In this document: positions 34,552 through 42,511 of the stretch, one piece after another
Layout of the letters: the number at the start of each line of letters is the position of its first letter
Position numbering within the stretch: position 1 is the stretch's first letter
Assembly (NCBI GenBank): GCA_963800285.1
Contig: CAWDAL010000029.1
Coordinates: forward strand, 62,001 to 126,000
DNA from: DASUPK01 sp963800285
Lineage (GTDB): Bacteria; Actinomycetota; Thermoleophilia; Solirubrobacterales; 70-9
Reading direction: 5' to 3'
DNA: 64,000 bases
The notes under the pieces: model-generated
The model's database searches: none
The model's input: only the letters and a program-made list of their open reading frames with translations
What the model was told of the DNA's origin: nothing
Translations under genes and position numbers: made by a program

Positions 34552-35379
34552 TCAAGCCTCGCTTAGCGCCGCCTCGGGCGTGCGGGTGACACCCCAGACC
34601 TCGTCGAGAAACTCGGCGAGCTCCTGGTCGAGCCGCTCCGGGGCGATCCGCCACTCGAGAATCGAGTTGGCTTCGATCAGCCGGGCGTTGGGAAGCTCCT
34701 CGGCCAGCATCCCGGAGTCCGAGAACGGGTGCAGCGGGTCGGCGCGGTGGCCGATCACCAGCGTCGGCTGGTTCATCTCGACCCGGAACTGCTTGTGCGG
34801 AGCCGAGGAGCCGAGGAAGAGGCCCTCGAGCACGGCCGAGGAAGGCTCTGGATCCTGGCGGACCAGGTCGAGGCCCATGTCGAGCAGCGGATTGGTCCTG
34901 GGGATCCTGCGGGCGGCCGCGGCAAGCCGCCTGAGCAGCGGCTCTCCCAGCCGCAGTCCAACCATGATCGGCGTGAAGATCAGCGCCGCCGCGAGCAGGG
35001 CGTTGTCGAGCACGGGCATCTCGATCATCATCGCCCGCACCCGCTCCGGCGAGAGGTGGTTGAGCTCGAGCGTCGCATTGGCGCCCAGCGAGGTCCCTCC
35101 GACGACGGCCTGGTCGATCCCCAGGTGATCCATCAGGGCCTCCACCTGCCGCGCGAAGAAGGTCATCGAGTAGTTCGACATCTCCGGCGGGCGATCGGAC
35201 CGTCCGTGGCCCAGCAGGTCGATCGAGATCACCCGGTTACCGAGCGCGGCCATCTCGGGGCCGAGCCGGTCGAACATCCGGCGGCTCATCAGCAGGCCGT
35301 GGATCAGGATCAGCGGCCGGTCGCCCTCTCCGTACTCGTCGTAGGAGATCGAGTAGCCGTTGTAGTCGAACTCGGGCAT
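34552..35379 (-). CDS. Alpha/beta hydrolase with possible missing catalytic His
   Basis: A 275-residue alpha/beta-hydrolase fold. The oxyanion strand LIHGLLMSRRMF and the nucleophile elbow GGTSLGANA (Ser) are clear, and an acidic residue occurs in HRADPLHPFSD. At the place where the catalytic His is expected, the sequence reads NSILEWRIAPERL and has no His. The protein may use another His or may not be a hydrolase. The substrate is unknown. It lies 26 bases upstream of the metF stop on the same strand. Confidence 0.83.
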   Translation of the reverse strand: MPEFDYNGYSISYDEYGEGDRPLILIHGLLMSRRMFDRLGPEMAALGNRVISIDLLGHGRSDRPPEMSNYSMTFFARQVEALMDHLGIDQAVVGGTSLGANATLELNHLSPERVRAMMIEMPVLDNALLAAALIFTPIMVGLRLGEPLLRRLAAAARRIPRTNPLLDMGLDLVRQDPEPSSAVLEGLFLGSSAPHKQFRVEMNQPTLVIGHRADPLHPFSDSGMLAEELPNARLIEANSILEWRIAPERLDQELAEFLDEVWGVTRTPEAALSEA

Positions 35380-35405
35380 GGCGGCCAGTCAGTCTAGGCG
35401 CAGGC

Positions 35406-36317
35406 TCAGGTGGCTCCGGCTGCGGCGGCCTTGCGGTCCTCCCAGGGCTTGGAGGCGTGCAGCGCCCCCAGAATCGCCCGAGACGCCGGTGAGCGGTTGA
35501 GCGCGTAGAGGTGGATGCCCGGAGCGCCGCGCCTGAGCAGGTCGCCGCATTGCTGGGTCGCATACGCCACTCCCAGCTCGAACTCCGCGCGCTCGTCCCC
35601 CTCGAGTGACTCCATCGCCGAGGCGAGGGGATCCGGAATCGATGCCTCGCAGAGCTCCGAGATGCGGCCGATCTGCTTGAAGCTGGTCATCGGCATGATC
35701 CCGGGGATGATCGGCACGTCTATGCCGGCCGCGCGGGCCGCCGGGGCGAAGTCGAAGTAGAGCTGGTTGTCGAAGAAGAGCTGCGTGATCAGGAAGCTGA
35801 CGCCGTTGTCGACCTTGGTCTTCAGGTAGGCGAGGTCGGCCTCCAGGCTCGGCGCCTCGGGATGGACCTCCGGGAAGCAGGCGCCTCCGATGGCGATCTC
35901 CGGGTGCGCCCGGTGGATCAGCGCCGCCAGCTCGGACGCGCTCCCCAGGCCACCCTCGGGCTGCTCGAAGTCCTTCTGGCCACGAGGCGGGTCGCCGCGC
36001 AGAGCGAGGATGTTCTCGATGCCGGCGTCGGCGATGCGCTCGATCAGCTCGCGCAGGCTGTCGGTGGTCTCGCCGACGCAGCTCAGGTGCGCCATCGCCT
36101 CCGAGTCATATTGATCACGGATCGCCCTGGTGGTGTCCAGGGTCCCCTCGCGGGTGGCGCCGCCGGCTCCGTAGGTCACGGAGAAGAAGTGCGGGTCGAG
36201 CCTGCGGAGGACCTCCACGGTCTCGAACAGGGTCTGTCGCCCCTCCTCCGTCTTGGGGGGGAAGAACTCGACCGAGAAGACCGGCCGACTCGAATTGAGC
36301 ATCTCGTCGATTCGCAT
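35406..36317 (-). CDS. metF: 5,10-methylenetetrahydrofolate reductase
   Basis: Reduces methylene-THF to methyl-THF for methionine synthesis, using FAD. The 303-residue TIM barrel has FSVEFFPPK with the catalytic Glu, SVTYGAGG, LALRGDPPRGQ, GGACFPEVHPEA, the ITQLFFDN strand and PGIMPMTSFKQI. The ATG at 36317 puts EFFPPK at the usual distance; an upstream extension would overlap the divergent gene at 36357. Confidence 0.96.
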   Translation of the reverse strand: MRIDEMLNSSRPVFSVEFFPPKTEEGRQTLFETVEVLRRLDPHFFSVTYGAGGATREGTLDTTRAIRDQYDSEAMAHLSCVGETTDSLRELIERIADAGIENILALRGDPPRGQKDFEQPEGGLGSASELAALIHRAHPEIAIGGACFPEVHPEAPSLEADLAYLKTKVDNGVSFLITQLFFDNQLYFDFAPAARAAGIDVPIIPGIMPMTSFKQIGRISELCEASIPDPLASAMESLEGDERAEFELGVAYATQQCGDLLRRGAPGIHLYALNRSPASRAILGALHASKPWEDRKAAAAGAT

Positions 36318-36343
36318 CACCGCCAAGGGTATTGGGAGGGGCT

Positions 36344-36349
36344 TAGCAT
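36344..36349 (+). promoter_or_regulatory. Candidate -10 box, leaderless GTG start
   Basis: TAGCAT stands seven bases before the GTG at 36357. This places the transcript start at or next to the start codon and fits the leaderless pattern seen elsewhere in the window. Confidence 0.45.
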
Positions 36350-36356
36350 CGAGCCA

Positions 36357-36998
36357 GTGCCGTTTCACGTCGAGATCTCGGAGGGCCTCAGCCAGCACGC
36401 CCGTGCCTTCAACCTGGAGGAGTCCCGGATGCGGGCGACCATCATCGAGCCCTGGCTCGCGGAGCGGACGATCGTCTTCGCGGACAAGGAGTGGGAGCCG
36501 CGCAAGAGCAGCCTGGTGATCCTCGAAGGGCCGCAGCTGGCCGATACGGAGCTCACGCTCGGCCGGGGCTGGTCGAACGCCGAGAAGCGCTCCGAGAACG
36601 TCACTCGCCGCCTGCTGGACGAGGCGGCGAAGGAGTTCTCGATCCCGGTCGTGGCCGTGCTGGCGGAGGGGTCCGGCGGGGCCGCGGTGACGGGAGTCCT
36701 CGAGGACCTGGCGCTTCCGACCGTCTCCTGGGCGGAGCTGCGCGCCCTCATCCTCGACCCTGCTCGCGCGAGAAGCGGCCCCGGGTACGCAGCCGTGCTG
36801 ACCGTCGAGAGCGCATCGCCGCCCGCGAGCTGGGTGTTCGACGCGGGCCTGGCGCGCGGCGCGCTCGGACGCCGGGCGGTTTTCGTGCAGCTGGGCGACG
36901 CGGGCATCCCCGCGCAGCTGTCGGGCGTCGAGCTGATGCGGTTCGACGCCGAGGACGAGGCCTCGCGGCTGGCGCTGCGCGACCGGCTCACCAAATGA
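36357..36998 (+). CDS. Conserved hypothetical protein
   Basis: A 213-residue soluble protein that I do not recognise. It is alpha/beta in pattern, with alternating hydrophobic strands (TIIEPWLAERTIVFAD, SSLVILEG, IPVVAVLAEGSGGAAV) and no signal or membrane segment. The gene starts with a GTG just after a -10-like box, divergent from metF, and ends in front of a strong hairpin. The true start depends on that promoter reading; nothing in the sequence indicates a function. Confidence 0.75.
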   Translation: MPFHVEISEGLSQHARAFNLEESRMRATIIEPWLAERTIVFADKEWEPRKSSLVILEGPQLADTELTLGRGWSNAEKRSENVTRRLLDEAAKEFSIPVVAVLAEGSGGAAVTGVLEDLALPTVSWAELRALILDPARARSGPGYAAVLTVESASPPASWVFDAGLARGALGRRAVFVQLGDAGIPAQLSGVELMRFDAEDEASRLALRDRLTK

Positions 36999-37024
36999 AC
37001 GGGGCGCCCCGCAGGGCGCCCCGT
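36999..37024. terminator. Bidirectional hairpin terminator
   Basis: A perfect 11-base-pair stem (36999-37009 with 37014-37024) with the four-base loop CGCA, between two convergent genes. No T-run follows, as is common for actinobacterial terminators. Confidence 0.75.
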
Positions 37025-37046
37025 GACGCTGGATGCTGGCAGCCGG

Positions 37047-37751
37047 TTAAACCCTGGCGGCGACCCGCTTGACGATGCCGGGCTTGGAGAACTTCACCGC
37101 GGTGCCGCGGGCGACCGCGATCACCGGGACGTTCGACGTCTCGATCGCGTAGCCGGCCCTGGCGCTCAGGTTGACGTGCCCCTTCGGCGAGGCCGGCGAG
37201 GAACCGACGACCAGCAGGTCGGCGCCCTCGGAACGGTCCGCGACGGTCCCGCCGATCGCGTCCGCGAGGCTCTTGGCGGTCTCTGAGGCGGCGTCGTCGC
37301 CGTCGTCCTCGGGCAGCACGGCGATCGTCCTGACCTCGTGGTCCTGGCTGCGATAGCCGGCGGGGGCGATCCCCACGGCGACGGGTCCGCCGGTCAGAAT
37401 CCGCTGAGCGGAGGTGCCGGGCATGACGGCGCCCTCGGCGGTCCGGTAGTCGGAGCCGAAGACGATCACGTCCGCCTTCTCGCTCTCCGCCAGCTCCCAG
37501 AGGCCGGCGCCGGTCGAGGCGTGAACCACGACGTGGCGCGGGGTCTTCTCGTCGCCCAGCGCGTGCGCGCCGTGCTCGAGCAGGTCCTCGGCCTCCTTCT
37601 CCTCCAGGGCCTCACGCGAGCTGTCGGGCTGCTGGGTGTGACGCACGTAGGCGAGCGAGATCTCGCCGCCCAGCTCGCCCAGCGTGCGGCCCAGGGCGAG
37701 GGCGTCACGGTCGTTGTCGGTGTCGTCATAGGAAACGATGATCTTGGCCAT
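37047..37751 (-). CDS. Universal stress protein, two-domain
   Basis: A 234-residue cytoplasmic protein with two USP-like halves. The first has KIIVSYDDTDNDRDAL and the ATP-loop-like VIVFGSDYRTAEGAVMPGTSAQRIL (G-2X-G-9X-G(S/T) in modified form); the second half is shorter and diverged. The ATG at 37751 has an AGGAG sequence nine bases upstream. It is divergent from the LysR gene, with an inverted-repeat operator between the two, so LysR control is likely. Confidence 0.87.
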   Translation of the reverse strand: MAKIIVSYDDTDNDRDALALGRTLGELGGEISLAYVRHTQQPDSSREALEEKEAEDLLEHGAHALGDEKTPRHVVVHASTGAGLWELAESEKADVIVFGSDYRTAEGAVMPGTSAQRILTGGPVAVGIAPAGYRSQDHEVRTIAVLPEDDGDDAASETAKSLADAIGGTVADRSEGADLLVVGSSPASPKGHVNLSARAGYAIETSNVPVIAVARGTAVKFSKPGIVKRVAARV

Positions 37752-37819
37752 TGGTCTTCTCCTGGGTTCGAAGGCTGGTGCGACTCCGAAGTTCGGTGTC
37801 ATGGTGCCCGCATCCTGCC

Positions 37820-37865
37820 ATTAGCACAAGTACTCTTGATGATCTCTAGAATTAGCGGTGCTAAT
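37820..37865. promoter_or_regulatory. Inverted-repeat operator between universal stress and LysR genes
   Basis: ATTAGCAC at 37820-37827 is exactly mirrored by GTGCTAAT at 37858-37865, with an extra direct ATTAGC at 37851-37856. A TAGAAT -10-like box at 37847-37852 lies inside the dyad. The right arm covers the LysR start codon. This layout fits autoregulation and control of the divergent gene. Confidence 0.6.
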
Positions 37866-38775
37866 GCTGAACGTGCAGCGGCTCAGGGTGCTCCGGGAGG
37901 TCCTCGCGCAGGGCTCGTTCTCGGAGGCGGCGAGCGCGCTCAACTACACGCAGTCGGCCGTCTCCCAGGCGATCGCCACGCTCGAGGCCGAGGCGGGCGT
38001 TCCCCTGCTCGAGCGCGATCGGCGCGGGGTGCGCCCGACGAGCGCCGGGGAGCGGCTCAACGAACATGCGGTGCGGATCCTGACCCAGCTCGACGCCGCC
38101 GAGGCCGAGCTCGGAGCGATCGCCGGCGTCAAGGGGGGCGAGCTCCGCATGGCGTCCTTCCCGACCGCCGGGGCGACCCTGATGCCCCTGGCGATCGCCG
38201 CCTTTCGCAGCGCTCACCCCGACGTCGCGCTGAGCCTCGTCGAGGGGGAGCCCGAGGAGCTCATGCCCCGACTTCGCGACGGCGAGTTCGACCTGGGACT
38301 GATCTTCGAGTTCGAGGGAACCGGCGAGCTCGGCCCGGGGCTGCGCGCGCTGCCCCTCTTCGAGGATCCGATGAGGCTCGCCCTCCCGAAGAGCCACCGG
38401 CTGGCGGGCAAGGAGCGGATCACGCTCTCCGATCTCTCCGATGACGCCTGGGTGCAGACCTCCGAGGCGAGCGCCTGCGCCCGCCACGTCGTCCGGATCT
38501 GCCGGGTGGCCGGGTTCGAGCCTCGCGTGTCGTTCGAAAGCGACGACTACCTGACGGTTCAGGGCCTGGTCGCAGCCGGCGTTGGCGTGGCGCTGATTCC
38601 CGATCTGGCGCTCTCCCAGGCCGTCAGCTACGACATCGCCGTCCGGGAGCTTCATCCGAACGGGCCGGTTCGCCACGTCGTGGCCGCCACGCGCGGTGCG
38701 GCAGTCTCGCTTCCGGCCGCAGCCGCGATGCTCGACATCCTGCAGGACACGGGCCGGCGATATCAGCTCGCCTGA
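37864..38775 (+). CDS. LysR-family transcriptional regulator
   Basis: A 303-residue regulator. The N-terminal winged helix-turn-helix (about 1-60) has LREVLAQGSFSEAASALNYTQSAVSQAIATLE, the classic LysR pattern, followed by the linker helix. The effector-binding domain begins near residue 85 (GELRMASFPTAG). I chose the ATG at 37864 rather than the GTG at 37858; both fall in the operator. The effector is unknown. A hairpin terminator follows. Confidence 0.93.
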   Translation: MLNVQRLRVLREVLAQGSFSEAASALNYTQSAVSQAIATLEAEAGVPLLERDRRGVRPTSAGERLNEHAVRILTQLDAAEAELGAIAGVKGGELRMASFPTAGATLMPLAIAAFRSAHPDVALSLVEGEPEELMPRLRDGEFDLGLIFEFEGTGELGPGLRALPLFEDPMRLALPKSHRLAGKERITLSDLSDDAWVQTSEASACARHVVRICRVAGFEPRVSFESDDYLTVQGLVAAGVGVALIPDLALSQAVSYDIAVRELHPNGPVRHVVAATRGAAVSLPAAAAMLDILQDTGRRYQLA

Positions 38776-38780
38776 AAAGA

Positions 38781-38807
38781 CGGCCGCCCCCGCGAAGGGG
38801 GCGGCCG
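38781..38807. terminator. Bidirectional hairpin terminator
   Basis: A perfect 11-base-pair GC stem (38781-38791 with 38797-38807) with loop GCGAA, preceded by AAAA. It lies between convergent lysR and amtB. Confidence 0.8.
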
Positions 38808-38839
38808 CCGGCACATCTGTGGTTTCGCGGGACGCTGCC

Positions 38840-40162
38840 CTAGCCGGTGCTCTGGGCTCCGGCCGGGAACGCCAGCGAGGGGACATCCGAGGGATAGACC
38901 TCGTGGCCGTGGACGGCCAGGTCGCCCTCTTCCATCTCCGCTTCGTCCATCCTGAGTGAGACGAACAGCCCGATCACCTTCAGGATGATGTACGTCCCGA
39001 CGGCCGTGAAGCCGATCACCCAGAGGGCGGAGAGCGCCTGCCAGCCGAGCAGGTGCCAGCTGCCCGAGATGACCCCGGGAGCCGAACCCATCGCCTCGTT
39101 GGCGAACACTCCCGTCAGCAGGCCGCCCGCGAGGCCGGCGAAACCGTGGGTGTAGATCACGCCCAGGGTGTCGTCGACGTTGCGGAACGGAGCCACCCGG
39201 CTCAGGTAGTTGAGCGCGAAGTAGCAGATCAGCCCCGCGATCAACCCGATCGCCAGCGCGCCCCAGCCGTTGACGAAGCCGGCGGCGGGGGTGATGGCGA
39301 CCAGCCCGGTGATCATCCCGTTGACGCTCGAGATCAGGCTGGGCTTGTGGCCTGTCAGGTAGTCGCAGCCGACCCAGACCATGAAGGCAACCGCCGCGCA
39401 CAGGTTCGTGTTCAGGATCGCCGCGCCGGCGACGTCGTTCGCCAGGTACGGGTCACCGCCGTTGAAACCGTTCCAGCCGAGCCAGAGGAGTCCGGCACCG
39501 GTCGCCACCATGAGCAGGTTGTTCGGAGCGTCGATCTCGCGGTCGCGCTGCAGCCGCGGGCCGATCACGGCCGCGAAGACGAATCCGGACACTCCCGCCG
39601 GCAGGTGGATGACGTAGCCGCCGGAGAAGTCCAGCGCGCCGTGCTGGGCGAAGTAGCCGCCGCCCCAGATCAGGAACGCGTTGACCGTGTAGACCAGGCT
39701 GGTCCAGGCCACGACGTACGGGATCCAGGCGCGGAAGTTGACCCGGCCGAGGACCGAGCCGAGCGCCAGGATCGGCGTGATCGCCGCGAACACGATCTGG
39801 AAGTAGGCGAGCGTGGACTGCGGGAACACCTGGTCGCCCACCAGGGGGATGTTCCCCTGCTGCAGCAGTGCGTGACTGCTCAGAATCGAGCCGGGCCTGC
39901 CCCACATGTTGCCTAGGAAGCCGCTGTCGGCGCCGAAGATGTGGATCGGCTCGCCGAACCCCATCTTGAAGCCGTACAGCACCCAGACGATCAGCACGAG
40001 CGCGAACGCGACGAAGGCCATCATCATCGAGTTCACGGACCAGCGCTTCTGCATCACGCCCCCGTAGAGGACGACGAGGCCGGGCACGCTCATCAAGCCG
40101 ACGAGCGTCGCCGCCGTCATCTGCCAAGCGTTGTCGCCAGGACTCAACCAGTTCAAATCCAT
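38840..40162 (-). CDS. amtB: Ammonium transporter
   Basis: A 440-residue Amt channel with eleven membrane segments. Landmarks are the start LVGLMSVPGLVVLYGGVMQKRW, GGYVIHLPAGVSGFVFA with a central-pore His, and ITGLVAITPAAGFV; the second pore His lies in VIYTHGFAGLAGG. AGGAAAG lies about 10 bases before the ATG at 40162. No PII (glnK) gene adjoins it, unlike the usual amtB-glnK pair; the C-terminus is short. The upstream 246-base gap holds an imperfect palindrome at about 40203-40218 that might be a nitrogen-regulator site. Confidence 0.95.
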   Translation of the reverse strand: MDLNWLSPGDNAWQMTAATLVGLMSVPGLVVLYGGVMQKRWSVNSMMMAFVAFALVLIVWVLYGFKMGFGEPIHIFGADSGFLGNMWGRPGSILSSHALLQQGNIPLVGDQVFPQSTLAYFQIVFAAITPILALGSVLGRVNFRAWIPYVVAWTSLVYTVNAFLIWGGGYFAQHGALDFSGGYVIHLPAGVSGFVFAAVIGPRLQRDREIDAPNNLLMVATGAGLLWLGWNGFNGGDPYLANDVAGAAILNTNLCAAVAFMVWVGCDYLTGHKPSLISSVNGMITGLVAITPAAGFVNGWGALAIGLIAGLICYFALNYLSRVAPFRNVDDTLGVIYTHGFAGLAGGLLTGVFANEAMGSAPGVISGSWHLLGWQALSALWVIGFTAVGTYIILKVIGLFVSLRMDEAEMEEGDLAVHGHEVYPSDVPSLAFPAGAQSTG

Positions 40163-40408
40163 AGCTGGGTGCTTTCCTTTCTCGTTGAGGGCGAAGTCGG
40201 ACGTTCCAACGTGGAAACGCCCCTCCTAGAGGGACCCGCCCAATGGCATCGCACAGGGTGCAGGCGGAGGTTCCGGCCGACCACCGACGCCGGTACAAAG
40301 ATCCGCGGCGAACCTTCGACACAATGTCGGGCGCGTGCCTGGAGGCCTGCAAATTGCGGATTTCCGCCCGCATTTGGCGGATTGGCGAGCCGCTAACCTG
40401 CCCGGCCC
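40163..40408. other. Divergent intergenic region between amtB and hypothetical gene
   Basis: The region of 246 bases has an imperfect palindrome, TTCCAACGTGGAA, at 40204-40216, close to the amtB side. On the other side are two short inverted repeats around GCGGATTTCCGC, and a TAACCT -10-like box at 40394-40399, nine bases before the ATG at 40409. I see no RNA gene or coding sequence in it. Confidence 0.5.
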
Positions 40409-40795
40409 ATGCCGATGCAGGGACACTGGAACCGGGTCAACACCCCGCTGCGGCAACTGACCAATCGAGAGCGCCGTGTGGCGATCGGCGCGGTCGCGGT
40501 GAGCGTGGTCGCGATCCTGGCCGTCGTGCTCGCGACCGCCGGCAATTCCTCTCCGCAGGCGGGCCCCGGCTGCATCTACGCGACCATCCCTGGCGTGATG
40601 GGCGCCGAGCCCGTGGACGCCTGCGGCCGGCAGGCGCAGTTCGTCTGCGCCAAGCACCAGGACGCCCAGCGCCCCGGCTCGGAGACGATCCGCGAGGCCT
40701 GCCAGAAGGCCGGCATCGTCGTCACCCCGGAGATCGAGCGGCAGGCGGCGTCCGGAAACCGTCGTCCGCAGCGAAGCACCTCCACGGGCCTCTGA
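40409..40795 (+). CDS. Small single-pass membrane protein
   Basis: A 128-residue protein with a charged N-terminus, one membrane segment (about 25-45), and an extracellular part with four cysteines (CIYA, DACG, FVCAK, EACQ), which could form two disulfides. I do not recognise a family. The likely mRNA is leaderless. Its stop is followed five bases later by the next gene's TTG start. Confidence 0.72.
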   Translation: MPMQGHWNRVNTPLRQLTNRERRVAIGAVAVSVVAILAVVLATAGNSSPQAGPGCIYATIPGVMGAEPVDACGRQAQFVCAKHQDAQRPGSETIREACQKAGIVVTPEIERQAASGNRRPQRSTSTGL

Positions 40796-40801
40796 GGCGG
40801 G

Positions 40802-41854
40802 TTGGCGGGGGACCGGACGCTCACCGAGCGTGACCTGAACCGGGCCCTGCTTGCGCGCCAGCTGCTGCTCGACCGCACGAAGGCCGCGATTCCGAAGGTC
40901 CTGGAGCGAATGGGGACACTGCAGGCGCAGTACGCCCCGTCGATGTACATCGGCCTCTGGTCGCGGATCGAGGGATTCGAGCGCGAGCAGCTCGATCGCG
41001 CGCTGCAGCGCCGCTCGGTCGCGCAGGGAACCCTGATGCGGGCGACGATCCACCTGGTCGCCGCGGCCGATTACTGGCCGGTGGCGATCGGCGTCCGGCG
41101 GGGCCGCCGCGAGGCCTGGCTCAATGCCTCCTACCGCAAGGAGTACAGCGCGGCGCAGATGTCGGCGGCAGCTCGCAAGCTGCGCAAGCGGCTCGGGGAC
41201 GGCACGATGACCCGCAAGGAGATCCACGAGCTGCTCGGCTCCGACAGCGTCGTCACCAACGGGGTGAACATGTGGATCGACCTCGTCAGGGCGCCGCCAT
41301 CGGGGACCTGGGAGCGCCGGCGGGCGGACGTCTACGCGGCGGCGGATCAGTGGCTCGGGGAACCGCCGAAGAGTCTCGACGAGCGGGGCGGCATCGAGCG
41401 CCTGATCCGGCGCTATCTGACGGGATTCGGCCCGGCCCCGGTCGCCGACATCGCCAACTGGGCCGGTCTACATCCGAACCGCGTCAAGCTGGTGACCGAG
41501 TCGATGAAGCTGCGCACCTTCCGCTCCGAGGGCGGCAACGAGCTGCTGGACCTGCCGCGCGCGCCGCTGCCCGACCCGGAGGCGCCGGCGCCCGTGCGGT
41601 TCCTCGGAACCTGGGATGCGATGCTCCTCACCCATGGCCGCCGCGCCGGCGTCCTGCCCGAGGAGCACCGCCCGAAGGTCTTCAACGCTCGCACGCCGCA
41701 GTCCATGCCCACCTTCCTGGTCGACGGACGGGTCGCCGGCAGCTGGAAATTCGAGAAGGGGAGGGTCACCCTCGACCCGTTCGAGAAGCTCGACGCGGTC
41801 GCGAAGCGCGAGCTGCGCGAGGAGGCGGACCGCCTCGCGGAGCTGCACGTCTAA
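40802..41854 (+). CDS. Winged-helix DNA-binding protein, AlkZ/YcaQ-like
   Basis: A 350-residue protein of the HTH_42 superfamily, which includes the interstrand-crosslink glycosylases AlkZ and YcaQ. The catalytic QxQ motif of that family is visible as QAQ in MGTLQAQYAPSMY near residue 40. Three winged-helix units can be traced, with RYLTGFGPAPVADIANWAG in the middle and the family's FLGTWDAMLLTHGRR and FLVDGRVAGSW at the end. Many actinobacterial members lack glycosylase tests, so activity is an inference. TTG start at 40802. Its stop overlaps the stop of the convergent hydrolase. Confidence 0.82.
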   Translation: MAGDRTLTERDLNRALLARQLLLDRTKAAIPKVLERMGTLQAQYAPSMYIGLWSRIEGFEREQLDRALQRRSVAQGTLMRATIHLVAAADYWPVAIGVRRGRREAWLNASYRKEYSAAQMSAAARKLRKRLGDGTMTRKEIHELLGSDSVVTNGVNMWIDLVRAPPSGTWERRRADVYAAADQWLGEPPKSLDERGGIERLIRRYLTGFGPAPVADIANWAGLHPNRVKLVTESMKLRTFRSEGGNELLDLPRAPLPDPEAPAPVRFLGTWDAMLLTHGRRAGVLPEEHRPKVFNARTPQSMPTFLVDGRVAGSWKFEKGRVTLDPFEKLDAVAKRELREEADRLAELHV

Positions 41855-42468
41855 CGGGGGAGCTCGAGCCCTGACAGCCAGCGCGTAACGGCTGCCGCGA
41901 TCGCGTCCGGATCCGACTTGAGGCCGTGGTCGCCTCGTACCTTGACCACCTCGCGGGATGGCCCGGCTGGGGGCAGGCCGAAGCGGTCGTTCTCGCCCTG
42001 GACGATCAGCACCGGAACGCTCACTGCCTCCAGCTCGGGCAGCCGGCTCTGGGGCGGTTTGTCGCCGCGGCGTGGCGGCAGCAGCGGGAAGGCGAGGCAG
42101 AGGACGGCCGTCGCGTGCGTGACCGGGAGTGTCCGGCAGGCGACCCGGGCGCCCAGCGAGCGCCCGCCGACCGCCAGCGGCAGATCGGCGAGCTCCTTCT
42201 CGCGGAGGTTCTGCACGACGGCGACCCATGCCTCGTCCAGCCGCTTGGCGGGCGCCGGCGCCCGCTTGCCCGCGACCCGATAGGGCTGCTCCACCAGTGC
42301 GACGGAGAAGCCCTGGCCCACCGCCGCCTCCGTTGCGGCCACGAGATCGGGGCCGTCGATCCCTGCGCCGGCCCCATGTCCCAGCACCAGCCCGCCTCTT
42401 GGGTCCTTGGCCGGATGCAGGTGCGCCCTCGCGGCTCCGGACGGGGTGTCGATCCGCCTTGCGGCCAT
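41851..42468 (-). CDS. Alpha/beta hydrolase, KANL3/TEX30-like
   Basis: A 205-residue protein that belongs to the small alpha/beta hydrolase group related to TEX30. Landmarks are LVLGHGAGAG, the GGRSLGARVA nucleophile elbow with Ser, a QGENDRFG strand with the acidic residue, and VRGDHGLK with the catalytic His, so the triad is complete. ATG at 42468; a longer reading would collide with the divergent peptidase gene. Substrate unknown. Confidence 0.85.
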   Translation of the reverse strand: MAARRIDTPSGAARAHLHPAKDPRGGLVLGHGAGAGIDGPDLVAATEAAVGQGFSVALVEQPYRVAGKRAPAPAKRLDEAWVAVVQNLREKELADLPLAVGGRSLGARVACRTLPVTHATAVLCLAFPLLPPRRGDKPPQSRLPELEAVSVPVLIVQGENDRFGLPPAGPSREVVKVRGDHGLKSDPDAIAAAVTRWLSGLELPR

Positions 42469-42511
42469 GCCCGCGACTCTAGTCCCCGGCGATGTAGGTT
42501 CTAGGAGTCCG

